Source: Stagonosporopsis chrysanthemi (lineage: Eukaryota > Ascomycota > Dothideomycetes > Pleosporales > Didymellaceae). Taken from it: 24,000 bases of DNA. The translations under genes and the position numbers were made by a program. The notes beneath the pieces were generated by a model that was not told the origin of the DNA, searched no databases, and saw only the letters and a list, made by a program, of their open reading frames with translations. Shown here piece by piece: positions 1 through 8,727 of this stretch (within the stretch, counting starts at the first letter, position 1; each line of letters opens with the position of its first letter). The stretch spans positions 1 to 24,000 of the forward strand of contig JAFISE010000312.1 of NCBI GenBank assembly GCA_022560025.1, given 5' to 3'.

Positions 1-522
1 TACTGCCTCTGGGCCGTTGTCGCCCGGCTGGTGGACCTCGAAGTACTGCGACCCCTGGCCCTGCACCATCAACCGCTGGCAGTGCACTGTCTTGCAGTTT
101 TGGCTGATGCGATCCTGGATGCTCTTCTGCTGCACACGAGTTGGGCGTCCACCTTTCCCTGCCGGCGACCAGTCGTGGGTCTTCTGCCAATGTTTCCTCA
201 TCGTCTCTGCGCTTCGGAATATCTGGCGGCAACCGTCAGGCTCTATTCGACACATCAACCCATCTGCGTACACCAGCAGCTGTTCCAACGGCTCGATTGT
301 CTGGCTGGGTACCTCCAACTGGCTGGCGTAGTCGATCAACCCGGCCCAGCTGCGCACCTCGTCTGCTATTGCGTCGGCGTGCTTGCGGCCTACGCGGTGC
401 ACACCTTGCAGATGGCTTTTGATCTGGCTGGGCAACACCCCATGTCTACACTCTCTACACACTGCTAACGCGTACTCTACTAAATGCTCAAAATACTTGC
501 CTGCGACGCTGCTCTCTGTCAT
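1..522 (-). CDS. OrsD/DUF3505-like zinc-finger protein, N-terminal part (runs off left edge)
   Basis: Reading the minus strand from an ATG at 522-520 gives 174 open codons to the window edge, so the C-terminus lies outside. The product begins MTESSVAGKYFEHLVEY and has two zinc-finger-like blocks: C-x2-C-x12-H-x4-H at about residues 24-45 (CREC ... KSHLQGVH), and a second near residues 97-122 (MCRIEPDGC ... RKHWQKTH). It continues with KGGRPTRVQQKSI and HCQRLMVQGQGSQYFEV. This pattern matches the fungal OrsD family (DUF3505), which from family knowledge occurs widely in filamentous ascomycetes, often near chromosome ends or beside RecQ-like helicases. The function of the domain is not established; nucleic-acid binding is an inference from the zinc fingers. 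No stop or frameshift is seen. Overlapping + strand frames are antisense shadows. Confidence 0.8.
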   Translation of the reverse strand, partial: MTESSVAGKYFEHLVEYALAVCRECRHGVLPSQIKSHLQGVHRVGRKHADAIADEVRSWAGLIDYASQLEVPSQTIEPLEQLLVYADGLMCRIEPDGCRQIFRSAETMRKHWQKTHDWSPAGKGGRPTRVQQKSIQDRISQNCKTVHCQRLMVQGQGSQYFEVHQPGDNGPEAV

Positions 523-1475
523 AGTGGCTGTTGCACAATTGGATGCAGTTGCACGCTGCTAATAGCGACTATAGACTCTGCACTATATATCGCGTGGTGG
601 ACGCGTCTTCCTGCATAGTTGTTATCTCGGAATGCCTCGGAACGCCTCCGAACCTAGTTGCGGGGCTGTCGCGACCTCACAAACCTTACCCTAACCTTGA
701 ACACGAAACCCTAACCTCATTAACTACACAGGCTGTGAGGCTGAAAATAGGCTGCAACGTGCAGCTCAGTGTGCTAATTCATACACTGAATTTTTGGGCA
801 ATTTGGCTCACGGGCATGTAACTGGACCGACCTCTGAAGATAACTGGAGTCAGCCTATGTGATGATAATTACGCAGGGACCTGAATATCTCAGAACTAGA
901 CGTTAACTGGACTCAGCCCTGACTCCAGTTGCAGCCCTGGGATAGAACGTCTGCGCCTTTACTCTCTCGCATAGGGTGGCACTGCTACTCTCCTGGGCCC
1001 TCTAGTGCTCTGTATTGCAGTGCTTCTGCATCTGCTCTGCCTACTGCAGTAGCGCTACACTATGCTTGAAATCAAATTGCTCTACTCCACTACTACTCTT
1101 CCTTTGCACTGCCCTTATTCCCTACATGCAACAGCCACGCTACTCCGCTTGACCCTTGCCCTTGCCTTTGCCTGCTCCTGCCCAAGTGTTGTGTCAAGTG
1201 CTTGGCTGCTGCACAACTAACGCCTTGCTGCTTAAGGGGCCGGGCGTAGGAGACGGCGGCACTCCAGAGGAGCTACTAGAGGAGCTAGTCTCAAGCTAGA
1301 CAGTATCCCACGCGGTGGCATCCTCAGCCTCAATGTTCATGCTTGCAAACATCTTGGACACAGCCCCTGCCCGAGTCTGCTGCCCATCCCAGTGCTCCCA
1401 ACCAGCTACATGGGCTGGGTGCTTGCCTTGGTTGACAAAGAAGGACCGGTTGGGGATGCTCAGGCCTGGGTCTGC
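523..1475. other. Intergenic spacer upstream of the OrsD-like gene
   Basis: No convincing gene. It contains short telomere-like words (TTACCCTAACC, AACCCTAACC) at about 685-720, a cluster of TAACTGGA-type repeats at 818-930, and a C/T-rich stretch at about 950-1,200. It lies between two leftward genes, so it should hold the promoter of the OrsD-like gene and the 3' region of the gene ending at 1,476. The 96-codon + strand ORF at 531-821 has no recognisable domain and is probably chance. Confidence 0.5.
818..930. repeat. Cluster of AACTGGA(G/C)TCAG direct and inverted repeats
   Basis: AACTGGAGTCAG at 842-853 has an exact inverted copy, CTGACTCCAGTT, at 919-930, and a one-mismatch direct copy, AACTGGACTCAG, at 905-916. 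A shorter relative, AACTGGACC, starts at 820. They sit about 300-410 bp upstream of the OrsD-like start codon, which would suit operator-like sites. That role is inference; the repeats themselves are directly visible. Confidence 0.55.
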
Positions 1476-2204
1476 TCAGTAGGCCATCTTCTCTGCCTCC
1501 TGCACAAGCAGCCAGTGCTTCTTTACCATGGCAACGTTTGCTGCTCGCACCTCTAGGATCTTCTGGCGCAGCTGCTCAGTGTTCATGCGATTGCAGATAG
1601 TGTCAATCTCATGCAGAACTGGGTGCGAGTCATACCGAGCCTGGCAGTGGACGGCCTTTGCAATCCAGGAGGGGAATTCAGGAGTAATGTCTCCAGGGAA
1701 GGCATACGGTACGCCGCCAAACTTGTTTGCGTGCCCAGATGGTGAAGATGGCCCGGCTCGGAGTGCCTGGTGGGCTGCTGCCAGCTCTTGGTATGAGCCC
1801 ATCTCTGGGACCTCCATGGTGTTTCCGTCCTCAGTGACTCGCACGAACCATGGCAGAACAGTGCGCCGCCGGGCTGTTGCTGGGCCAGTTGAACCATGAG
1901 GCAGGAGGGGGTGGGAGATGCAGACTTGGCCAGCTGTGCAAGGGTACTTAGTCCAGCAGCAGCCTAGCTTCCCCTGGATGGACTGTGGGTAGTCACAGTC
2001 GTCCTTCCAGCCCTCAATGTACCCATTGCAGCGGTCAATGTTGCTCTCCTGCCGCCACTGCAGGTACTCAGGAACATAGTTGTGGAAACCAGCAAGTGCC
2101 TCTGTGCAGTTCTTCTCGTCTTCATCGTCAAAAGAGACTGAGCCCTGGATCATGTTAACGCCTCGCCCATCAGCAGCAGCGTCGGCCAGGTTGCAGTCTA
2201 CATG
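1476..2204 (-). CDS. Hypothetical Cys-rich protein segment, downstream part of a TGA-interrupted gene
   Basis: The minus-strand frame from the ATG at 2,153 gives 225 residues ending LVQEAEKMAY. The same frame is already open for 17 codons upstream, up to a TGA at 2,207-2,205 that ends the neighbouring frame, so this is most simply the C-terminal part of that protein. The first 85 residues are Cys-rich (KNC, DRCNGYIEGWKDDC, LGCCWTKYPC, QVC), followed by FGGVPYAFPGDITPEFPSWI and a charged helical tail. I recognise no family. Alternatives are a separate gene starting at 2,153, or one protein if the stop is polymorphic, a sequencing error or read through. Confidence 0.6.
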   Translation of the reverse strand, partial: HVDCNLADAAADGRGVNMIQGSVSFDDEDEKNCTEALAGFHNYVPEYLQWRQESNIDRCNGYIEGWKDDCDYPQSIQGKLGCCWTKYPCTAGQVCISHPLLPHGSTGPATARRRTVLPWFVRVTEDGNTMEVPEMGSYQELAAAHQALRAGPSSPSGHANKFGGVPYAFPGDITPEFPSWIAKAVHCQARYDSHPVLHEIDTICNRMNTEQLRQKILEVRAANVAMVKKHWLLVQEAEKMAY

Positions 2205-4526
2205 TCAGAAGGCAGTAGAGTCGCCCTTCTTTGTGTACTTGGTGTAGTAAGGGTATGAGATAAAGTTGGTCTCCCGGCGCAGAACTGCGTAGAGCAGCCA
2301 GTACTCGAGGTCCCCGCGCACAAGCTGCTGGACAAGTGAGTGGTACATAGTTCGGCACCAGCCTAGGTTGTCCTTGCCGTGGATCATCCGAGTGTGGTAG
2401 TCGTACATGTCAAAGCTCCGATCTACAATGACTGCTAGCTGCGGGTCCTTGAGGATGTTGCCAAAGACGCTGACAAGCACTGTCCCAGTGGCCTTGAACG
2501 TAGCAACTAGGTCCTTGTACCCCATGGATGTGTGCCGGTTCAGGAAGCCATCCCAGTCTACGCTCACCTTCGATGGCACTGGCCGGTATCGGTAGGACTG
2601 GAGGTTGTCCATCGTGCTGGCAGTCCGGAGGTGGTTCTGGAAGAGGATCCGAGTGCGAGGGTCGCCCCGCCATGCGCCCCACCGGTCAGGGTGATAGTGC
2701 AGCATCATCAGCGAGTTGACGGCTACGTTCTTTGACATGGACCGAACAAGCAGGCCTAACTTGCCAGCAATGTAGCGGAGGTGGGGGAAGCAGACCCGCT
2801 CAGCTGCAAGTGTGTAGTGAGTGACGCTCTTGCCATTCACAGTCTTTGCAGTAGGCTCTGCACCTCTGCAGCACTCCCGGACCCATGCCTGAAGGAGCTT
2901 CATCCTACCAGGGTCGCCGATCTTGCTAGTGCTGGTGGACTTGCAGAGCTGAACGAGAGGTGACTTCTTATCCGCGCAGCGGCAGGCAGTGTTGGATTGC
3001 ACCTGCTCAAGAATGTCCGCCCCAATTGCGTCCCGCTCCTGCTGCGTCACTTCTTCCTCTTCGCTAGGGTAGACAGCCGTCTGGCTGCTGGCATCCTCTA
3101 GAGACTGGAACTCTGCAGCCTTGATGGTGCTCACCTCCTGAGCGCGATAATCGTCTGGCACTGAGGCGACAGAGCCGTAGCGCTGGCCGCGTTGGTGGTG
3201 GGCCTTCAGCTGCTGGATAGCCCTATCCTGCTCAGCACCTACGCTGTACCCGGCCTCCTCTGCTAGGGTGTCAAGGTCAAGTGTGTCAATGGAAGAGAGC
3301 CGCGACCGGTCTGCCTCAATGCTCTGGACAACGTTGCCAGGGATGCCACCAGGGCCTGCGCCCTGAGACTTCTGTCCCCGGTATTCAAAGGGGCGAGTTA
3401 GCGTGAGTAGAGAGCCACCTGGCGGAATGCTAGATCGGCCAGATGATCGAACGTCTATCATAGCCTCAGCCATGAGCCGAGCGCGCTGCGGGCTCGGGGT
3501 GGGCTCAATAGTGCCAACCCTATCCCGAAGGCCATCGGACATTGAGCTTGCTGGCACTAGGAACTTGCTGCGGATTGCGAGGTGGGTGCTCTGCAGCCAG
3601 GCTGCTGTAATCCTATCGTGGACAAGGTAGGGCGTGGGCTGCTTGTTAAGCTCAAACATCTTAGCTGGGGGCATCTGCCGCCAGTGCTCTAGCGCCCTCT
3701 CCCAGAACTTGTACTTCGGGGTCGTGGCGCTGCCCTGGAGGTAGACGCTGTACGCATTCGGGTTCTGGGTGGGGTCTGGTCCACCGAGGGATCGCGCGAG
3801 CTTGACGAGGGCGTGCTCCTTGTTTGCTGGGTTCTGTAGAAACGCCTGGATGTCCCGCTCGAAGAGCTGGATGCCGGAGCGACACGTGGACCAGTCAGAG
3901 GGGTTGATGTGCGTATCCTTCCTACGGCGTGGGTTCTGCAGCCGGCGGTAGACAGCTGAGTTGATGAAGCGTGCAAGATAGGAAGGGCCAATCCGGCCAA
4001 GGCAGTAGGCAATGTCAGTGATGCACTGATGCGACATGATGGCCGATGGGCAGAACGGCACGATAACGTCAGAGAGCATCCAGGCGCCGCCGAGCTCGTT
4101 GCTCCGGATGCGCTGCAGGGCGCTGGCAGACTCAGCCATCCGCTTCTTGCTGTACTCCTCAGCGGTCTTGACCACAGGGTACCGATCCTTGAATCCTGCA
4201 TCGCCGCCGTACTGCTTCACCAAGTTGGGAATCTTGCTCGCTACTGCAGAGATGAGGTGTATCATGGCAGCTGTCTTGTCAAACTCGATGGTTGCGGCTG
4301 CCATCCACGCGTCAAGCGCCTCACGCTGAGTGGCTGGGTTGCCCCTGGCAAGCTGATCGATGAAGTCCCCGACAGTTACGTCCTGCAGGTACGGCATCTT
4401 GACGTCGCTGATCTCAGTGATGTCAGATGTGCTGATGGCCCTAGCAACGGCCTGCCATGGGATGTTGTGGGCGCCGGGCTCAGGCGCTGAAGGCGCTAGC
4501 CGAACCAAGGCTCCGGAGTTAGCCAT
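2205..4526 (-). CDS. Hypothetical protein (773 codons), ended by an in-frame TGA
   Basis: A long minus-strand frame that I do not recognise. The frame is open back to 4,757, but the part upstream of the Met at 4,526 (MANSGALVRLAP) translates a minisatellite into a THxTLSTS repeat. I therefore place the start at 4,526 and the repeats in the 5' leader. Visible features are an acidic stretch (YPSEEEEVTQQERD), a small Cys cluster (ACRCADKK), basic RRLQNPRRRK, and aromatic-rich C-terminal blocks such as MLHYHPDRWGAWRGDPRTR and RETNFISYPYYTKYTKK. No signal peptide or membrane helix is obvious. It stops at TGA 2,207-2,205, yet the same frame continues to 1,476, giving about 1,017 codons in all. That suggests a single nonsense change (CGA or TGG to TGA) in a longer gene. 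The next upstream gene is on the same strand. Confidence 0.65.
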   Translation of the reverse strand: MANSGALVRLAPSAPEPGAHNIPWQAVARAISTSDITEISDVKMPYLQDVTVGDFIDQLARGNPATQREALDAWMAAATIEFDKTAAMIHLISAVASKIPNLVKQYGGDAGFKDRYPVVKTAEEYSKKRMAESASALQRIRSNELGGAWMLSDVIVPFCPSAIMSHQCITDIAYCLGRIGPSYLARFINSAVYRRLQNPRRRKDTHINPSDWSTCRSGIQLFERDIQAFLQNPANKEHALVKLARSLGGPDPTQNPNAYSVYLQGSATTPKYKFWERALEHWRQMPPAKMFELNKQPTPYLVHDRITAAWLQSTHLAIRSKFLVPASSMSDGLRDRVGTIEPTPSPQRARLMAEAMIDVRSSGRSSIPPGGSLLTLTRPFEYRGQKSQGAGPGGIPGNVVQSIEADRSRLSSIDTLDLDTLAEEAGYSVGAEQDRAIQQLKAHHQRGQRYGSVASVPDDYRAQEVSTIKAAEFQSLEDASSQTAVYPSEEEEVTQQERDAIGADILEQVQSNTACRCADKKSPLVQLCKSTSTSKIGDPGRMKLLQAWVRECCRGAEPTAKTVNGKSVTHYTLAAERVCFPHLRYIAGKLGLLVRSMSKNVAVNSLMMLHYHPDRWGAWRGDPRTRILFQNHLRTASTMDNLQSYRYRPVPSKVSVDWDGFLNRHTSMGYKDLVATFKATGTVLVSVFGNILKDPQLAVIVDRSFDMYDYHTRMIHGKDNLGWCRTMYHSLVQQLVRGDLEYWLLYAVLRRETNFISYPYYTKYTKKGDSTAF

Positions 4527-4589
4527 GCTGGGCCAGGGTGCGCTGCGTGCAGCAGAGTTGGGGGAGTGCGTAGCAGGCGATGGTTGTGT

Positions 4590-4740
4590 GAGTTGAAGTT
4601 GGCTGTGCGAGTTGAAGTTGGTTGTGTGAGTTGAAGTTAAGAGAGTGTGGTGAGTTGAAGTTGAGAGAGTGCGGTGAGTTGAAGTTGAGAGAGTGCGGTG
4701 AGTTGAAGTTGAGAGAGTGTGGTGAGTTGAAGTTGAGAGA
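4590..4740. repeat. Minisatellite with core GAGTTGAAGTT, periods 19 and 24 bp
   Basis: The core GAGTTGAAGTT recurs at 4,590, 4,609, 4,628, 4,652, 4,676, 4,700 and 4,724. The first two intervals are 19 bp; the next four are exactly 24 bp because of an added GAGAG-type insert. Units are nearly identical (GTGTGG versus GTGCGG). The array lies in the probable 5' leader of the gene starting at 4,526. The 24-bp part keeps reading phase and the 19-bp part does not. Confidence 0.9.
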
Positions 4741-5037
4741 GTCGGCTGTAGCTGCAATGGCTGCGCCGACTGAGGGGAGCAGGGCGGCCGCCAGAGACTG
4801 ACGAGGGGGGCCGGCCATGGCCGCGATAGCTGCGCCAGTCGGCTGGCGGCGCGACGTCGCGAACCGCACCTCCACCCCCACCTCCACCACTACCACCTTC
4901 TCCTCTACCTCCTCTTCTACTACTGTCGCGGCCTTGCTAGTGCCCTTGCTAGTGCCTGCCTCTTTGTTACTCCCCCAGCGCCCACTCTCGAGCCCAAGGG
5001 CGCTGCGGCAGGGGCGTCGCGGGCTGGCGGCCTCACT

Positions 5038-5084
5038 GGCCAATCAGAAGTCGGCAGGTCTCACCTGGCGGCTTCTGATTGGCC
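5038..5084. promoter_or_regulatory. 47-bp near-palindrome with two opposed CCAAT boxes
   Basis: Outer arms GGCCAATCAGAAG (5,038-5,050) and CTTCTGATTGGCC (5,072-5,084) are perfect inverted copies, each carrying a CCAAT box. Inner arms CAGGT (5,055-5,059) and ACCTG (5,063-5,067) share the same centre at 5,061. Only the 4-nt steps between inner and outer arms and the 3-nt centre break symmetry. It lies 33 bp past the stop of one leftward gene and about 510 bp upstream of the next start, so it may be a CCAAT-factor site or a hairpin near a transcript end. Confidence 0.7.
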
Positions 5085-5116
5085 GGCGGCTTGGCTGGCG
5101 CCCAGCCCTCCTGCAC

Positions 5117-8100
5117 CTAGCTGGTGCGGCCGCTGCTGCTTGCAGAGGGTGCAAACACGCTGCCACTCTCGCTGCGCTGCGCTCTGGACTGCTCCCTGGC
5201 CTGCAGGAAGATGTCTGCAATTGTGAGCGACCGCCGGGATGGCGGCACGCTCCCAGCAGCTGCGGCGTCAGCGCGGGCTGCTCCTGCCCCCTCCCTGGCA
5301 GCAGCCCCCTGCTCCTGCGTGAACTCTGCCATCAACGACTCCAGCTCATCCAGGCTCATGCCTCGAATTCTCTCCTGCATCTTGAGCAGAGGCGGCGACC
5401 CTCGCTCCCAGACTGGCAGCCACCCCTTTGGCCCATCGCTCCTCCGGCCTCTGCACCAACGCTCTGTACTCTCGTCCACGCCGTAGATCTTGATTCCCTG
5501 CCTCCTGCAGGCCTTGATGAGCTGGAAGGCGTCCCAGGGAGCATCCTCTTCCAGGCCATCCCTCTGGGCGCTGCGGTGCGCCCTGCGGAGCAGCACCTGC
5601 AGAGTCCTCGGGTTGCTGGCCTCGGTCCGCTGCACAGTCAGCTCAGGGTGCTCGAAGACTGCAGAGAACCACATGAGCCTTCTCGAGAGGCCCTGCTCCT
5701 GGCTGGTCTTCGTGGACTCAATGAGCGCGCGGTCCGACGGGTACGGCAGGACCCAGTGCGTCAGGCGGAGGAGGTAGAGGAACTGGTCCAGCCACAGCTC
5801 AGCTCTCCGGTAGCCTAGCTCCGCCTCTAGGAGGCCGTGCGTCCTCTCCAGAATTTGGCGGAATGGCTTCCAGCCCCACCCTGACCTCTTCCTCTCGTCT
5901 GGCAGGCAGAGGAAGTTGAGCAGATCCCCCACCCCTTTAAAGGCCCCTTTGTTTCCTGTGACAATGTGCGGCGGGCTAGATGCCCCGCCAGCGAGGAACG
6001 TATTTTTCATCCCATCATAGCAGTAGGCGACTCTCGCTGTCTGCTCCCGCGCCTGAGGGGAGAGCTGCGGCGTCTGCTTGTCAGCCTTCAGCACTGCCTT
6101 CCACACGTCGGCGTCGAGCTGCTCAAGGTTAAGTGCAAATAGGTACTCTAGCCACCTGCGCAGGAGCCGAGGGCTCTCACCGATGCTGTACTGGTGGAAC
6201 CACCTCTCTGCCTGGTTGAAGCGGACGAAAACGTTCTGCAGGTCTTTCACTGCCTGCCACCTCCGCTTATACTCAGGGTGATTGAGCAGGCAGCCTCGGA
6301 GCATGTTCTCGCCGTGCGGCGGCTTGATCCTCAGCGTCGCCCAGTTGAACTTTGGCAGGAGCCAGCCGAGCCCGCACTCCTTGATGGTCTGCTGCATCCC
6401 GAAGCCCTCCACCACCACTTTTTGCTGGCGCTCCTCCCTCTCCCAGCGATCCTTGTACAGTAGAGACTCCCTGGCCAGGATGCTGCTTGAGTAGCAGAAT
6501 CGCAGCGCCCGCAAGGCGACTAGCATGACGGCTGATTGCGAGTGGGAGACAGGCCCGAAAGTATGCGCCCTGGTGTGCTCGAAGAGGAGGCAGTGCTTGT
6601 TGATCTGGGCCCGGAGGAATCCAAACAGCTCTTCTGTCGGGACGGCGTAGTACGGGGCTGGGCAGCCAGGCCCACCCTCCTCGGCACTGTAGAGCTCCTG
6701 CTGCTCCCAGTAGCTCTCCACCTCCTCCATCATGGTCAGGGATATCCGGTGCTCCTCTCGAACGCCATACGACCTGCACGCGTTGTCTCGGAGGTTAACG
6801 TGCGCCCGCTGCTTCATGTGCAGGTAGGCTCTCTTGCAGACTGCCTCGGAGAAGGTGCTCGCCCCACCCTCTTGCTGGAGGGAGCAGACGTAGCCAGGGT
6901 CAAGGGTGAGATTCTCCAGCGCATCCTGCTGGAAGACGTATGCTTTTGAGGTATCAAATGGCGCTTTCACTAAGCCGTAGAACTGGGAGTAGACGAGCCC
7001 GTCAGATCGCTCTGTGCCGCTGGGCGCGGCGAAGAGGGTCTGGTTGGTGCTATCTCTCGTTGTGGCGAATGGGTAGACGGTTCGCCTGGGGCTGCCTCTT
7101 GCTGGCTTGCCATCTGCCAGCAGCGTCACTCTAGATTGGTAGTAGCTATCAAGGCAGCACTTCCTCCAGAGGAACACCTTGGCTCGGCCCTCGCTGGGCG
7201 CAGGCAGGGTAGGGAGGCCGCTCTCATCTGCAGTGACCTGCTTGCCGAGATCCACAAAGGTACGATCTTTGCTGTAGAAGCTAGGGTTGGTGCTGCTAGA
7301 CCAGGCGCTCTCCCACTTCCGGTAGGCAACGCTAAGGCCCCCAGCCATCCACTGCATCTTTGTGTCCTTTGAGTTTACAAACAGGGTAGCGCCGCGGAAG
7401 CGGCTGTACGCCACGTTGCTCGCGATAGTCTCCTGGATTCGGACCCAGATGGGGTCAAGGTGCTGCAGCTGCAGGGTGTACTTAAGCAGCTGCGCTCTTG
7501 AGGTGTCCTTCTGCGCAAAGGTCTCAGCAGACAGGGTGGTAGCGTCTAGAGCGACTACCTCTGCTGAGACAGGGTAGTGCTGCAGAGCGTTCGCATCCTG
7601 AACAGTCGCCTGGATAGCAGGCATCAGCACGCTGTTGTACCACAGCTTAAAATCATTGTTGCTGAGGAAGGTGCTGCGCTCATAGCTGCTGCCTGCGCGG
7701 AGCCCTGGGAAGAAGATAAAGATAGATAGCGACTCCATGCCCACAGCTGCCCCAAAACAGTAGTGTGGAATCTTATGTAGTGGCCTTGCCACCATGCGCG
7801 GCTCGCCAGCTTCGTTGTAGGCTGCCACCTGGAGGCTGAAGTGGATGTCGTGCTGAAGGTTCAAGGCAGCGTGTGCGCTTGGCAGCCAGTGGATGCCGTG
7901 CCGTGCAAACCCTAGACTAGTGGGGAAGCAGCAGAGGCTGTCAATATCGAACGTTGTCTGCAGCGCGCTGGCTGCAGTGCTGCTCTGGTAGTGCTCTGAC
8001 ATGCAGAGGCTGAGAGGCAGCCCTTCATTGCGAGTTCCAGCGTCGTTAGGGAGAGCAGCAGCGCTTGTGCCTTCGAACGCAGCTTCAAAGTCAACGCCCT

Positions 8101-8716
8101 CCTCTATGCTCTGCGCCCTCATAAGGTGCGGGCTCTGGAGCACGTTGGGGAGGAGAGTCCCCCCGCTAAAGTCCCCACGCAGCAGTCGCGTGATGTCCTT
8201 GAACGAGGAGCATTCTGAGTGAACAGTGCTGCGCTGGTGGTGCTGTGCGTGCTGCTTGTCTATCCTGCTGTGGCCCTCGTGGGTGCAGCCATGGAAACTG
8301 CGAAGGTGCTGAGCGAGCTGCAGCGCAGTGCCCCCAGCAGCCTCAGCAGGAGCCCTGCTGCTGCTGCTGCTGCTGCGGCTGCTGCTGCGGCTAGGGGGCT
8401 GATCTCTGCGCCTGTCAGGGCTATGAATAGATAGCTGGGGTCCTGCCTCACGCTCAGTGCCAGTGGGCTGCTGGCGCCCCTGTTGAGGTGCTGGCTGAAA
8501 GTAGTCCCGGATGCTACGGCCTGGAGCTAGGAAAGGGCTCCTGCGCTTTCTAGATGTAGTGCTAGTAGAGGCGCTTAGCGGCTGTGTGCTGTTCGACGCA
8601 GCTAGGCGAGCTGCTGCTGCTGGCCAGCTAGGCGTTGCTGGGCCCAGCAATGGTGAGGGGCTAACGTGGCCCTGCACACTGTTGCTGTTACTACTCTGCT
8701 CTCTCTCCTGCTGCAC
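5117..8716 (-). CDS. Large hypothetical protein (1,199 aa), function unknown
   Basis: An uninterrupted 1,199-codon minus-strand frame, the best-preserved gene in the window. I do not recognise the family. The N-terminal 130 residues are Ser/Gln/Pro-rich and look disordered, with a basic patch (SRKRRS, about 55-60), then SIRDYF (68-73, loosely like a PCNA-interacting motif but lacking the Gln), and a Ser/Arg run (109-121) encoded by a CAG/CTG repeat. From about 265 onward it looks folded: ARHGIHWLPSAHAALNLQHD, SLSIFIFFPGLRAGSSYERS, NNDFKLWYN, then WGWKPFRQILERTHGLLEAE and LTHWVLPYPSDRAL near 1,000. The tail is Ala/Arg/Glu-rich. It may be joined upstream to the AT-hook ORF through an intron. 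A DNA-binding or transposon-related role is only a guess. Confidence 0.7.
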   Translation of the reverse strand: MQQEREQSSNSNSVQGHVSPSPLLGPATPSWPAAAARLAASNSTQPLSASTSTTSRKRRSPFLAPGRSIRDYFQPAPQQGRQQPTGTEREAGPQLSIHSPDRRRDQPPSRSSSRSSSSSSRAPAEAAGGTALQLAQHLRSFHGCTHEGHSRIDKQHAQHHQRSTVHSECSSFKDITRLLRGDFSGGTLLPNVLQSPHLMRAQSIEEGVDFEAAFEGTSAAALPNDAGTRNEGLPLSLCMSEHYQSSTAASALQTTFDIDSLCCFPTSLGFARHGIHWLPSAHAALNLQHDIHFSLQVAAYNEAGEPRMVARPLHKIPHYCFGAAVGMESLSIFIFFPGLRAGSSYERSTFLSNNDFKLWYNSVLMPAIQATVQDANALQHYPVSAEVVALDATTLSAETFAQKDTSRAQLLKYTLQLQHLDPIWVRIQETIASNVAYSRFRGATLFVNSKDTKMQWMAGGLSVAYRKWESAWSSSTNPSFYSKDRTFVDLGKQVTADESGLPTLPAPSEGRAKVFLWRKCCLDSYYQSRVTLLADGKPARGSPRRTVYPFATTRDSTNQTLFAAPSGTERSDGLVYSQFYGLVKAPFDTSKAYVFQQDALENLTLDPGYVCSLQQEGGASTFSEAVCKRAYLHMKQRAHVNLRDNACRSYGVREEHRISLTMMEEVESYWEQQELYSAEEGGPGCPAPYYAVPTEELFGFLRAQINKHCLLFEHTRAHTFGPVSHSQSAVMLVALRALRFCYSSSILARESLLYKDRWEREERQQKVVVEGFGMQQTIKECGLGWLLPKFNWATLRIKPPHGENMLRGCLLNHPEYKRRWQAVKDLQNVFVRFNQAERWFHQYSIGESPRLLRRWLEYLFALNLEQLDADVWKAVLKADKQTPQLSPQAREQTARVAYCYDGMKNTFLAGGASSPPHIVTGNKGAFKGVGDLLNFLCLPDERKRSGWGWKPFRQILERTHGLLEAELGYRRAELWLDQFLYLLRLTHWVLPYPSDRALIESTKTSQEQGLSRRLMWFSAVFEHPELTVQRTEASNPRTLQVLLRRAHRSAQRDGLEEDAPWDAFQLIKACRRQGIKIYGVDESTERWCRGRRSDGPKGWLPVWERGSPPLLKMQERIRGMSLDELESLMAEFTQEQGAAAREGAGAARADAAAAGSVPPSRRSLTIADIFLQAREQSRAQRSESGSVFAPSASSSGRTS
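8341..8395. repeat. CTG/CAG trinucleotide repeat inside the 1,199-aa gene
   Basis: A run of CTG units interrupted by two CGG units lies on the + strand. On the minus strand it encodes the Ser/Arg-rich segment at about residues 109-121 of the large hypothetical protein. Such a tract can vary in length by slippage. Confidence 0.85.
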
Positions 8717-8727
8717 AGTACTACTAC

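Larger units (their letters stand above)
4527..5116. other. Intergenic spacer with minisatellite and CCAAT palindrome
   Basis: This holds the likely promoter and leader of the hypothetical gene starting at 4,526, and the 3' flank of the gene ending at 5,117. From left to right: a minisatellite (4,590-4,740), a C/T-rich + strand tract (4,865-4,970), and a near-palindrome with two CCAAT boxes (5,038-5,084). Long frames crossing it on both strands have repetitive, low-complexity translations and are not called. Confidence 0.5.

Noticed and set aside
31..468. 145-codon + strand ORF
   Set aside because: It is antisense to the OrsD-like frame, which has recognisable zinc-finger motifs.
674..720. 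Telomeric repeat near 690
   Set aside because: Only isolated CCCTAACC words with irregular spacing; too short and degenerate to call an array.
2150..2230. Intron removing the TGA between the two hypothetical segments
   Set aside because: Of the few GT/AG pairs tried, none restored phase while excising the stop, so a nonsense change is simpler.
4519..5043. Minus-strand ORF with an SLNFNSPH repeat
   Set aside because: The repeat is the minisatellite translated in another phase; the rest is low-complexity Val/Glu from the C/T-rich tract.
4817..5818. 333-codon + strand ORF
   Set aside because: Starts in low-complexity sequence and runs antisense to the 3' end of the 1,199-aa frame; no domain seen.
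6194..6949. Several + strand ORFs of 70-140 codons
   Set aside because: Shadows opposite the long minus-strand frame, favoured by its high GC.
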